Below, one piece after another: positions 1-7,631 of a stretch of DNA of 64,000 nucleotides. The stretch is from Pseudomonas fluorescens Q2-87 (GTDB lineage Bacteria; Pseudomonadota; Gammaproteobacteria; Pseudomonadales; Pseudomonadaceae). The DNA lies in NCBI RefSeq assembly GCF_000281895.1, contig NZ_CM001558.1, forward strand, positions 2,112,556 through 2,176,555, read 5' to 3'. A program made the translations under genes and the position numbers. Below the pieces are notes generated by a model, which saw nothing but the letters and a program-made list of their open reading frames with translations, did not search any database and was not told where the DNA came from. The stretch's first letter is position 1, and each line of letters opens with the position of its first letter.

Positions 1-653
1 TTGTGACTGGCGCTCAGTTTGGTGTAGGTGACTTTCCCGCCTTCATTGGAGTAGCCCTTGTTATCCAAAGTGTAGACGCCGGCCTTGAAATAGAAGTCGT
101 AGCCCTGCCAGGACTTGTCCAGCATCACCTGTTTGCCACTGTTGCCGATCAGCACCGAGAGCTGGCCTTGCTTGTCCATTTGCAATGTGTACGAGAAGGA
201 TTTATTCAACGGCACCTTGGGCACGGTATAGATCACCGGGCTTTTCTTGTCCTTGGGTTTGACCCGGTATTCCACGTCGATATTACCGATGCCCTTTTCG
301 TAGCGGTACACCAGCTTCAACAAGGGCGTCGGTGCATCCTTGGCGTGGATCTGCGCCACGACCACACGGCCTTCCGAAGGCACCTGGTTCACCGACAATT
401 CGCCCTTGAGCGTGTTGGTGCCGCTGTTGTAGCGCCAATTGCGATGTTTTCCGTCTTTGCTGGTTTCCCGCAGTTCGGAACGCGGGTAGTCGCTGTTACC
501 GGTATGGGAGCCGGTGACGGGCGCCCAAAAGACGATCCTTTGGCCGTTATTGTCGAAATACTTGTTATTCAAACTCGGCATGGCTTTGGTCGCCACGACC
601 TGCGCGGGCGTTTGCACCGGCAGGGTAACGCTCCAGACAGTGACGTCAATCAT
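1..653 (-). CDS. Polysaccharide lyase family 7 (alginate lyase), 3' end cut by window edge
   Basis: The 217 visible residues carry the three hallmark motifs of PL7 alginate lyases in order: RSELR near residues 58-62, QIH near 100-102 and YFKAGVY near 188-194. These line the catalytic groove of the beta-jelly-roll fold. The family cleaves alginate (poly-mannuronate/guluronate) by beta-elimination. The ATG is preceded by a good GGAGG site. No signal peptide is visible at this start, so the protein may be cytoplasmic or use another export route. PL7 proteins of this compact type are about 220 residues, so only a few C-terminal residues should lie outside the window. Family confident; substrate preference not determined. 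Confidence 0.9.
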   Translation of the reverse strand, partial: MIDVTVWSVTLPVQTPAQVVATKAMPSLNNKYFDNNGQRIVFWAPVTGSHTGNSDYPRSELRETSKDGKHRNWRYNSGTNTLKGELSVNQVPSEGRVVVAQIHAKDAPTPLLKLVYRYEKGIGNIDVEYRVKPKDKKSPVIYTVPKVPLNKSFSYTLQMDKQGQLSVLIGNSGKQVMLDKSWQGYDFYFKAGVYTLDNKGYSNEGGKVTYTKLSASH

Positions 654-901
654 GATGAAACCTCCAACGGGACCGGCCGTTATCTGGCGGCCGTCAAGAC
701 AAGGAAATTGCCTTCCGTGGCGTGGTTTTCATGCTATCGACGGGAGTCTGTTTCGCTGGAGGCCCAACTGACGGATGGCTCTGCGATGAGCCTCTAGGGC
801 CCTTGAATGGGCGAGATGACGTTGTGTCTTTTTGTTGCTGATCGGTTAGAGTACGCGCCGCCCGAGAGATGGATCCCGGGCGTTTATCCATGGAGCCTCA
901 A

Positions 902-1237
902 ATGAATCACTTCAGTAAAGTCGTTGCCGCCACACTGTTGGGCCTGGCCCTGGCGGGTTGCACCGGCGCCCCGATGAAAACCCAGCAATACGACAGCAGC
1001 CAATACACCGTTGTCGGCCACAGCGAAGCGTCGGCCACCGGCCTGATGCTGTTCGGCTTGATCCCGATCCGTCAGAACAGCCGTTTCGTGCGCGCCCAGA
1101 CCGCAGCGATCCAGGCCAAGGGCGGTGACGCCATGATCAACACCCAAGTCCAGGAAAACTGGTTCTGGGCCTGGGTCCTGAGCGGTTACACCACCTCGGT
1201 GTCCGGTGATGTGATCAAGCTGAAGAACGTTCAGTAA
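902..1237 (+). CDS. Small lipoprotein of unknown function
   Basis: A 111-residue protein with a hydrophobic N-terminus ending in a lipobox (LALAGC), so it should be lipidated at the cysteine after signal peptidase II cleavage and sit in the inner or outer membrane. The mature part is short, with a hydrophobic patch (GLMLFGLIPI) and a tryptophan-rich segment (NWFWAWVL) near the end. I chose the ATG at 902 rather than the in-frame codon at 869 because it starts the signal peptide directly and has a GGAG upstream. Neighbours are unrelated and convergent with lldP. Function not recognised. Confidence 0.75.
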   Translation: MNHFSKVVAATLLGLALAGCTGAPMKTQQYDSSQYTVVGHSEASATGLMLFGLIPIRQNSRFVRAQTAAIQAKGGDAMINTQVQENWFWAWVLSGYTTSVSGDVIKLKNVQ

Positions 1238-1247
1238 GCAGTGCCGT

Positions 1248-1269
1248 ACAGGTAAGTAAGCTTACCTGT
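1248..1269 (+). terminator. Stem-loop just after the lipoprotein gene
   Basis: A perfect 9-bp stem (ACAGGTAAG/CTTACCTGT) with a 4-nt loop begins 11 bases after the lipoprotein stop codon. No U-run follows, so it is either a weak terminator or an mRNA 3'-end stabiliser; it touches the REP repeat that follows. Confidence 0.4.
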
Positions 1270-1357
1270 GGCGAGGGAGCTTGCTCCCGCTGGGCTGCGT
1301 AGCAGCCCTTTTTATGCGATTGCCGCGCAATCGAGCGGGAGCAAGCTCCCTCGCCAC
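1268..1357. repeat. REP doublet, GTGGCGAGGGAGC type
   Basis: Two inverted copies of the Pseudomonas REP core (GTGGCGAGGGAGCTTGCTCC and its reverse complement) surround about 40 bases of spacer. It lies between the convergent lipoprotein and lldP genes, the usual place for REPs, and could form a stem-loop at both 3' ends. Confidence 0.9.
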
Positions 1358-1372
1358 CACAGCCAATCCTGG

Positions 1373-3136
1373 CTAACGTCCTCCCACCACCATATGACTG
1401 AACGGCGCCACATACGCCTGCAACGTCACCAGCCCGCCCACCAGAATCGCCAGCACCACCGAGTGGAAAAACACGTAGCGCAGGATTTCCCCTTCGTGGC
1501 CGTACCAGCGTGTCGCGGTTGAAGCGACCACGATCGACTGGGCATCGACCATCTTGCCCATGACCCCGCCGGAACTGTTCGCCGCCGCCATCAGCACCGG
1601 ACTGATTCCCAACTGTTCCGCCGTGACCCGTTGCAAGCCACCGAATAGCACGTTCGACGCCGTGTCCGATCCGGTCAGCGCCACGCCGAGCCAGCCCAGA
1701 AGAGTGCCGAACATCGGGTAGAAAATGCCCGTCGCGGCAAAGGCCAGGCCCATGGTGGCGTCCAGTCCCGAATAACGCGTGAGAAACCCCAACGCCAGCA
1801 TCGCCACGATGGTGATCAGCGAGTAGCGCACCACCCAGAGTGTTCGCAGGTACTGGCGCAGCAGTTGCGGGATCGAATAACCCATCAGCAAGCCGCCGAG
1901 AACGGCCGCCAGGAAGATGCCGCTGCCGGTCGCGGTGAACCAATTGAACTTGTAAATCGCCTCTTCGGTTTTAGGCTGAGGCACCACCGGCGGGACCTTT
2001 TCGATCTGCTGGTGCAGGGTGGTGAAGGTCAGCAGGGGTGAGAAGATCGGATTCGCCTCGCGCATCGGCTTGCCTTGGGGATCAAGCTTGGCCGATTGGG
2101 TTTGTGGGTCTAGCGCCGGACGGGTGTCGAACAGGTTCTTGAAGCCTTGGGTGCCCCAGGCGAACACGAACACGGTGAGGATGATCCACGGCATCCAGGC
2201 CCGCAGCACCGCAGGTTTAGCATCGCCGGCGAAGGCGCCGCTGGCCACCGGTTCCTGCGCCTCGCTGGCGTCGATCTTCGAGTCATCGTGGCGCCCCGAC
2301 AGCGCGGCGGAGGTGTGCACCGTGGCTGGTTTCCAGACCTTGAGAAAGCCGGTGAGACAGGCCATGGAAATCAGCGCGGCGATCACATCCACCAGCATCG
2401 GGCCGTGGTAGTTGGAGACGAGGAATTGCGGGATGGCAAAGCTGACGCCGGCCACCAGGATCGCGGGCCAGATCTCCAGCATCTTGCGCCAACCGGCAAA
2501 GGCCCAGATCAACCAGAACGGCACGATCACCGAGAAAAATGGCAACTGCCGGCCGACCATCATCGACAGCTCCATTTCATCCAGCCCGGTGACCTTGGCG
2601 AGGGTGATGATCGGCGTACCGAGGGCGCCGAACGCCACGGGCGCGGTGTTGGCGATCAAGGCCAGGCCCGAGGCCGCCAGCGGCGAGAAACCCAGCCCGA
2701 TCAGGATCGCCCCGGTCACCGCCACCGGCGTGCCGAAACCCGCCGCGCCCTCGAAGAACGCACCGAAACAGAAGGCGATCAATAGCAATTGCAGGCGCCG
2801 GTCGTCGGTGATGCGCGCCAGGGAATCCTGCAGCACTTTGAACGAACCGTTCTCGGTCGTCAGCCGGTGCAGGAAAATGATGTTGAGGACAATCCAGCCA
2901 ATGGGCAGCAAGCCGTTGGCTGCGCCATACAGCGCCGCCGACCCGGCCATGCCGGCGGGCATGCCGAAGGCGAAAATCGCGATCAGCAAGGCCGAGGCCA
3001 GGGCCAGCAACGCCGCCAGGTGTGCCTTGATATGAAAGAACGCCAGAGACGCCAGCATCACCACCACCGGGACCGCCGCCAGAAACGTCGACAGCACCGC
3101 ATTACCGAAGGGATCGTAGACTTGTTGCCAGACCAT
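1373..3136 (-). CDS. lldP: L-lactate permease
   Basis: A 587-residue integral membrane protein of the LctP family, which imports lactate (and glycolate) by proton symport across the inner membrane. It begins MVWQQVYDPFGN, a typical LldP N-terminus, and continues with about a dozen hydrophobic segments, including the conserved FFEGAAGFGTPVA stretch and the ANSSGGVMGKMVDAQSI stretch near the C-terminus. The start at 3136 is set by a GAGGTGG ribosome site; the reading frame stays open upstream only through REP sequence. No lldD/dld dehydrogenase or lldR regulator is adjacent, unlike many Pseudomonas lactate operons, so it is probably a stand-alone gene. Confidence 0.93.
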   Translation of the reverse strand: MVWQQVYDPFGNAVLSTFLAAVPVVVMLASLAFFHIKAHLAALLALASALLIAIFAFGMPAGMAGSAALYGAANGLLPIGWIVLNIIFLHRLTTENGSFKVLQDSLARITDDRRLQLLLIAFCFGAFFEGAAGFGTPVAVTGAILIGLGFSPLAASGLALIANTAPVAFGALGTPIITLAKVTGLDEMELSMMVGRQLPFFSVIVPFWLIWAFAGWRKMLEIWPAILVAGVSFAIPQFLVSNYHGPMLVDVIAALISMACLTGFLKVWKPATVHTSAALSGRHDDSKIDASEAQEPVASGAFAGDAKPAVLRAWMPWIILTVFVFAWGTQGFKNLFDTRPALDPQTQSAKLDPQGKPMREANPIFSPLLTFTTLHQQIEKVPPVVPQPKTEEAIYKFNWFTATGSGIFLAAVLGGLLMGYSIPQLLRQYLRTLWVVRYSLITIVAMLALGFLTRYSGLDATMGLAFAATGIFYPMFGTLLGWLGVALTGSDTASNVLFGGLQRVTAEQLGISPVLMAAANSSGGVMGKMVDAQSIVVASTATRWYGHEGEILRYVFFHSVVLAILVGGLVTLQAYVAPFSHMVVGGR

Positions 3137-3234
3137 GTTCCACCTCTGCTTTTTATTGTTGGAAGTGCAGGCCCCGGGGGGATTGGCAGAAAAGTATAGG
3201 CGGGGATTGGCGCGGCAATGTGGATCAGGCTGTT

Positions 3235-3396
3235 GTGGTGAGGGAGCTTGCTCCCGCTGGACCGGACTGGCGCCTGCGAGCGATGTGGCGAGGGGATTTA
3301 TCCCCGATGGGTGGCGAAGCCGCCCCAAGAATCTTGTGTCGGTAGAAAAAGCCTGGGCCTGCTGCGCAGTCCATCGGGGATAAATCCCCTCACCAC
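3235..3396. repeat. REP single (3235-3260) plus REP doublet (3285-3396)
   Basis: A single core, GTGGTGAGGGAGCTTGCTCC, is followed 24 bases later by a doublet whose core has changed to GTGGCGAGGGGATTTATCCC. The paired arms keep complementarity, so both arms of the hairpin have changed together. Confidence 0.88.
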
Positions 3397-3416
3397 AGAG
3401 AGAAGTGGTGTGCCGG

Positions 3417-3968
3417 CTAATGCGTGCGTTCGCTTTCTTCCTGGCGAAGCTCAAGGCTCAAGCCGTCGCAGCTTTGCGACCAGTCGGTAAGCCAATCGGG
3501 CATCGCCGGGGATTGTTCGGCCAGCCCCAACTCACGAATAAACTCACCCGGCGCAATCGTGCCTTTGGCCGAGCGGAACAGGCCGCGCATGATCACCACC
3601 CCGACCACGCGCCCCTGGCTCATGAAGCGGTGCTCCATGAAGGTCCACTTGTCGTCCCAGCCGAGCATTCGGGTGTGCACCTCGAAGGCCTCGAACAACC
3701 TCAGCTCCCGGCGAAACTTGCCCCAGACGTCTCCCACAATCGGCACCGCGCGGTTGCGCAACGCCACTTTATAAGCGCCGCTGCGCAGCACGTAATCCAT
3801 GCGGCCCACATCGGCCAGAGTGAAATAACGCCCGTTGGTGACGTGGCGGTTGAGGTCCAGGTCCAGCGGCCAGACGCGCATGCGCACCACAGTGGTGTCC
3901 AAGGGCGCCGTGGTTTTGCGCCAGGGACGACGAAACAGCATCAGCAGAAGTCGGAACCAGAGATTCAT
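3417..3968 (-). CDS. Hot-dog fold acyl-CoA thioesterase-like protein
   Basis: A 183-residue protein of the 4-hydroxybenzoyl-CoA-thioesterase-like family. The segment LDLDLNRHVTNGRYF near residues 35-49 is the D-x-D...H-x-(T/N)-N-x-x-Y active-site motif of this hot-dog family, with the expected central strands after it (WTFMEHRFM, GVVIMRGLF). Such enzymes hydrolyse fatty-acyl-CoA thioesters in the cytoplasm; the physiological substrate cannot be read from sequence. The N-terminus is hydrophobic and basic, as in many members of this subfamily, and may lie against the membrane. REP repeats flank the gene on both sides, suggesting a single-gene unit. Confidence 0.8.
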   Translation of the reverse strand: MNLWFRLLLMLFRRPWRKTTAPLDTTVVRMRVWPLDLDLNRHVTNGRYFTLADVGRMDYVLRSGAYKVALRNRAVPIVGDVWGKFRRELRLFEAFEVHTRMLGWDDKWTFMEHRFMSQGRVVGVVIMRGLFRSAKGTIAPGEFIRELGLAEQSPAMPDWLTDWSQSCDGLSLELRQEESERTH

Positions 3969-4497
3969 AAATGCGCCATGGGAGGGGAAAGCGGCGCACT
4001 TTAGCCCCCGGCGCCGGGTGCGGGCTAGGTGCGTAAATGACGATTTTCACGGCAATCGCGCATTTGAGGCATGTTTGGGATGTTGGGTCCGTGCACAGGC
4101 TTATGTGGCGAGGGAGCTTGCTCCCGCTGGGTGGCGCAGCCGCCCCAAGAGTCTTATGCCGAAACATAGCGCTTGGGCCTGCTGCGCAGTCCAGCGGGAG
4201 CAAGCTCCCTCGCCACGGGGATTGATGTTTGGCTCAATTTCGGGGGCTGCCTGTAAGGCCGTCATCGCGAGCAAGCTCCCACAATTGGGTTGGGGGTGTC
4301 CTGCGTATGATCGCCATGACATATGCCAAAAAGAGCTGAGTCAGAGCAACCCTATATCTGAATACACACACACCTGTGGCGAGGGAGCTTGCTCCCGCTG
4401 GGTGGCGAAGCCGCCCCAAAATCTGTGCCGGAACAAAGATATCGGGCCTGCCACGCAGTCCAGCGGGGATAAATTCCCTCGCCACAAGAGCGATGCA
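3969..4497. repeat. REP-rich gap: doublets at 4105-4216 and 4376-4485
   Basis: This gene-free stretch holds two complete REP doublets of the GTGGCGAGGGAGC type, plus half-REP-like GCGAGCAAGCTCCCACAATT at about 4267-4286. The right arm of the second doublet has changed to the GGGGATAAATTCC variant. Part of the stretch (about 4105-4286) is repeated in direct orientation at about 5215-5400 on the far side of the DUF6124 gene. No coding sequence is supported here. Confidence 0.85.
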
Positions 4498-4866
4498 TTA
4501 TGGCGACGGGTGAGCTTCGACGTTGTCTAGTGCGCGGTTCGCCAGCAGTCCGCCCAGTTCGATCAGTTGCTGGATGCCCAAGGCAAAGTGGCGTCGTGAA
4601 CCTTCAAGCTCAAAGGCCAGGTCACTGACCATGACATTGGCCGAGGCCAGGGTTTCGCTGAGGTTGGCGAGCAGGCTTTCGGTGTCGATGTCCTTGACGA
4701 CCGTAAATAGCTGCCCGTGAAGGGGATCCGCTTCGCACTTGTTAGGTTTGGGCTTGAGGTAGTAGTCAAGGGCGCGCTCGGCAGCTTCGTCGAGTTTCTG
4801 GGTGTTGGTTTTTTTGCGCGGTGAAGTCGGATCGGTGTCCGGTGGGTTGGGCGTTACTTTGAACAT
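4498..4866 (-). CDS. DUF6124 family protein
   Basis: A 122-residue protein starting MFKVTPNPPDTDP, the standard opening of a family common in Pseudomonas (DUF6124/DUF3077-like). It is followed by a lysine-rich linker and an alpha-helical C-terminal half (LLANLSETLASANVMVSDLAFELEG is the helical core). No membrane segment or catalytic motif is visible; function is unknown. The reading frame stays open for another 60 codons upstream, but that part is a structured leader and not typical protein. I therefore place the start at 4866, where the typical family N-terminus begins. Confidence 0.8.
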   Translation of the reverse strand: MFKVTPNPPDTDPTSPRKKTNTQKLDEAAERALDYYLKPKPNKCEADPLHGQLFTVVKDIDTESLLANLSETLASANVMVSDLAFELEGSRRHFALGIQQLIELGGLLANRALDNVEAHPSP

Positions 4867-5160
4867 AGATGAATCTCCAAATCTTAAAAGGAGAGCCATC
4901 ACCCTCGCTACCAAACGAAGGGTGGCGGCCATACGCGGGTTGGTAGACCGGTGACTTGGAGAACCGGCGCGTCCGAGGACGCCCTGCGCATGACCGCCAT
5001 AAAAAACAGATACCAAAGGGCCTCTGTTAGAGGGGCTATGCGACAAGTCAAAGCCGGGCTACCAAACCCGATCGCTGATTCTCAGCGACCCGGAAACGAT
5101 AGAGCCCAGCCCCATGGCGCACAAGCCGGCGGATTCTGGCGTAGTGGTAGGTAATGACGC
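4867..5160 (-). ncRNA. Structured 5' leader of the DUF6124 gene, resembling phage C4 antisense RNA
   Basis: On the minus strand two hairpins display the same loop, TTTGGTAG: one stemmed by CGGG/CCCG (5054-5070) and one by ACCCTTCG/CGAGGGT (about 4901-4922). Between them lies CCGGTCTACCAACCCG (4936-4951), which can pair with either loop. A second complementary pair, TGGCGG (about 4994-4999) and CCGCCA (about 4924-4929), and a T6 run (about 5002-5007) also fall inside. Alternating complementary boxes a/a' and b/b' before a downstream reading frame are the architecture of C4 RNA of phages P1 and P4. The assignment is inference from these pairings; no expression evidence is available. Confidence 0.5.
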
Positions 5161-5214
5161 AAGACAACGTAGCCGGAATCAGAGCAATCCTACATCTGGA
5201 TAAACACAGCCCCT

Positions 5215-5324
5215 GTGGCGAGGGGATTTATCCCCGCTGGGTCGCGCAGCGGCCCCAAGAATTGTGCTGGTACAAAGAGCTTGGGCCTGCTGCGCAGTCC
5301 AGCGGGAGCAAGCTCCCTCGCCAC
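5215..5324. repeat. REP doublet upstream of the DUF6124 leader
   Basis: The left arm carries the GGGGATTTATCCCC variant and the right arm the GAGGGAGCTTGCTCC form, so the arms are mismatched. The following 75 bases repeat the sequence found after the doublet at 4105-4216. Confidence 0.85.
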
Positions 5325-5420
5325 GGGGATTGATGTTGGCTCAATTTTGCGGGCTGCCTGTAAGGCCGCCATCGCGAGCAAGCTCGTTCCCACAATTGGA
5401 GCGGCGATGTGCAGAGAGTG

Positions 5421-5801
5421 TCAGCCTTTCGCCGCCATCGCCGTCACTTCCACCCGCATTCCCTCGACTGCCAGCGCCGCCACGCCCACGGCGGCGCGAA
5501 CCGGCCACGGTTTGGCGAAGAAGCGCTTGTAGACTTCATTGAATGCCGCACGATCCGCCATGTCAGTGAGGTAAATGGTCAAGTGCAGCACGCGATCCAT
5601 GGAACTGCCGGCGCCCTCCAGGGCGGTCTTGAGGGCTTGCAGCGTGCATTCGCTCTGAAGCGTGATGTCACCCAATTCCAGGCTGCCGTCGGCGTGGGTG
5701 GGGATTTGCGTGGAAACCAGCAGGCCGCCGAAACCGGCGACGTCGGAGGAAATGGAGTCCGCATCCGGATCTGGAATAAACGTGATGTCTGGGTTGCTCA
5801 T
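5421..5801 (-). CDS. RidA family (enamine/imine deaminase-like) protein
   Basis: A 126-residue protein of the YjgF/YER057c/UK114 superfamily. These form trimers in the cytoplasm that hydrolyse reactive enamine/imine intermediates from PLP enzymes, or serve in dedicated catabolic steps. Family features are the DRVLHLTIYLTDMADRAAFNEVYKRFF segment and the C-terminal PVRAAVGVAALAVEGMRVEVTAMA strand-turn, in which the active-site arginine of RidA (usually P-x-R-x) is expected. The start at 5801 has a GAGG ribosome site. It is a divergent member rather than canonical RidA. It precedes an NmrA-like gene read in the same direction upstream but with 74 bases between them. Confidence 0.85.
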   Translation of the reverse strand: MSNPDITFIPDPDADSISSDVAGFGGLLVSTQIPTHADGSLELGDITLQSECTLQALKTALEGAGSSMDRVLHLTIYLTDMADRAAFNEVYKRFFAKPWPVRAAVGVAALAVEGMRVEVTAMAAKG

Positions 5802-5875
5802 GCAAAGCCTCGTGCTGGAAAAGAAAAAGGACCGCCGCAGTTTACCGTCCATTGCTGCGTCGTTCCTGCATTCCT

Positions 5876-6754
5876 TTACTCGTGCGCTCCCAGCCCGTTG
5901 TTTTGCGCCAGCGCCTGGATGTAGGCCTCAAGCGTCAGGGTGCCGTGCACGACGTCGTCGCCCACGTCGAAGCCACTGTCGAGGCTGACGGCGCTCATGC
6001 GCGCATAGGATTGCGCCGCAGCAGGGCTGAAACCGAGGCTCCGGAAGGTGCTTTCCCATTGGTCCCTGGGTATCACCTGTACCTCGACCGGTCGGCCGAG
6101 CGCCTGGGAAAAAGCCTGCGCCACATCGTTGGGCGAGTACAGGTGAGGCCCCTGCACGTTACGCACGCCAACGTCATCAACCGACGATAGCAACCGCGCG
6201 GCCGCCACTTCGCCCAGGTCCCGGGGCGCAACCATGGGGAAGGCCAGGTCGGCTGGAAACAGCGTGGGCAGCTTGCCGGTCTCGCGCACGGTATCGAGCA
6301 GGCTGTCCCAGTTACTCATGTAGTAAGCCCCGCGATTGATCGCCGCCGGGATCGACTGCTTGCGCAGCCCTTCCTCCAATTCCCACAAGACGCTGAGATC
6401 GCCGATACGCTCGCCGGGTTGGGCGCCGGCGGTGGATTGCACGACGATTTTCTCAAGGCCCGATCCGTCGAGTGCGGCCAGGATGTTGGCGACCGTGCGC
6501 CGTTCCACCGCATCGGTATCGGTACTGGGAGCAGCCGGCGGATTGAGAATGAACGCCCTGCGCCCGAGCCGAAAGACGGCGCGCAACGACTCGACGTTTT
6601 CGGCGTCCGCTTCGACGATTTGAGCGCCCCTGGCGCGCCATTCGGTCGCGTGGGTGGCGTTGCGGGTCATGATAATCACGGCATGCCCTGGCGCCAGCAA
6701 GGCTCGGGCCGTGGCCGAGCCAACGTGGCCTGTGGCGCCCATGATCACGTACAT
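5876..6754 (-). CDS. NmrA-like NAD(P)-binding protein
   Basis: A 292-residue atypical short-chain dehydrogenase. The N-terminus MYVIMGATGHVGSATARALL contains the Rossmann signature GATGHVG, followed by an acidic/arginine region (MTRNATHATEWRARGA) typical of NADPH-sensing NmrA/quinone-oxidoreductase-like proteins. The usual Y-x-x-x-K catalytic pair is not evident, as in other NmrA-like proteins, so it may sense or reduce rather than dehydrogenate. The ATG at 6754 was chosen over 6775 because it begins directly with the first beta strand and has GGGAG upstream. The 5' end lies 17 bases from the SRAP gene stop, so the two are probably cotranscribed. Confidence 0.8.
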   Translation of the reverse strand: MYVIMGATGHVGSATARALLAPGHAVIIMTRNATHATEWRARGAQIVEADAENVESLRAVFRLGRRAFILNPPAAPSTDTDAVERRTVANILAALDGSGLEKIVVQSTAGAQPGERIGDLSVLWELEEGLRKQSIPAAINRGAYYMSNWDSLLDTVRETGKLPTLFPADLAFPMVAPRDLGEVAAARLLSSVDDVGVRNVQGPHLYSPNDVAQAFSQALGRPVEVQVIPRDQWESTFRSLGFSPAAAQSYARMSAVSLDSGFDVGDDVVHGTLTLEAYIQALAQNNGLGAHE

Positions 6755-6771
6755 GGCCTTATCTCCCAAAG

Positions 6772-7455
6772 TCAAAGTCCGCCCTGGGCCGGACGGTGGG
6801 GTGTCATTGCCGGCTCAAGGTGCGGTTGCGCGCCGTTCAGGCGTGCGGCCAGCTGTTGCGCCTGCTCCCATCCCAGCGCGGGTTCCAGCCAGTCAAGCGC
6901 ATCTTCGGCACTGAAGGCCAGTACCCGCTGCCGCTGGTTGGCGATGTCGCCATACGTCACCAGGGCCAGGCCGTCACAGCCAAACGGGGTCTCGCTGGCC
7001 TGGGCCAGGGCGGCCAGGAAGATCGGGGCCGACTGCCGGGCGGTCGTGTAGGTGAGGCGCTGCGCCTGAGAGGGCGAGGCGGGGGTTTGCGACTCATACC
7101 AACCCTCCACGGCGACCAGTACGCGGCCTTCGTGCTTGATGGGGTCGAAGACCTTGGAACGCATCACCAGATGCAAAGGCAGATGGGTCAGCGGCGGCAT
7201 CGTTCCGACCGACCAGATCGGCGACCAACCCCAGCGAACCTTGATGCACTCCAAGTGCCCACCGCGACGGCGAATGGCGCTGACCTGCATGTTTGGCTCG
7301 ATCAGGCTCTGGCGGTCCTGGACCCTGGACGGTGTTGTCACGTACAGGTCCAAGGGCGTCACGCTTGCACCGCAACGACTGCCGGGCGTGTCTCGCTGGG
7401 CGAAATACGCCAGGGAGTCTTTTGAAGAAACGTGCTGAACAAGACGGTCACACAT
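6772..7455 (-). CDS. Divergent SRAP (YedK/HMCES-like) protein
   Basis: A 227-residue member of the SOS-response-associated peptidase family, whose members crosslink to abasic sites in single-stranded DNA through Cys2. It keeps MC at the start, the VRWGWSP motif, an arginine near residue 99 where the family has N-A-R, and the GWYES motif with glutamate near residue 121. The family Asn of N-A-R is replaced (LVMRS) and the H-x-R-M-P motif reads NQRQRVL, so the conserved histidine appears lost. The start at 7455 places Cys at position 2 and has GGGAG upstream. It may be a paralogue with altered activity. Confidence 0.75.
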   Translation of the reverse strand: MCDRLVQHVSSKDSLAYFAQRDTPGSRCGASVTPLDLYVTTPSRVQDRQSLIEPNMQVSAIRRRGGHLECIKVRWGWSPIWSVGTMPPLTHLPLHLVMRSKVFDPIKHEGRVLVAVEGWYESQTPASPSQAQRLTYTTARQSAPIFLAALAQASETPFGCDGLALVTYGDIANQRQRVLAFSAEDALDWLEPALGWEQAQQLAARLNGAQPHLEPAMTPHRPAQGGL

Positions 7456-7631
7456 AACGAACTCCCGGCAGTGAAACGCAAAGCATTCTTGATGTACCCG
7501 CCGTTCAGGCCGCGACGGTCGAAGCGCGTCATCGGGGCTTTCAGCGGTGTCATGTAGGTCCGAGCCGTGGCGAATGGCTTGGTTCGAAAATCCTTGCGGC
7601 GGGGGGACGAGTGGGCAATGGGGTGAATGCA

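Noticed and set aside
3..797. Plus-strand frame of 264 codons at the left edge
   Set aside because: It lies antisense to the alginate lyase gene, which has clear PL7 motifs; the plus-strand translation has no recognisable domain.
4867..5046. N-terminal extension of the DUF6124 protein
   Set aside because: The 60 extra codons are in the structured leader and do not resemble protein of the family; the downstream ATG opens the typical family N-terminus.
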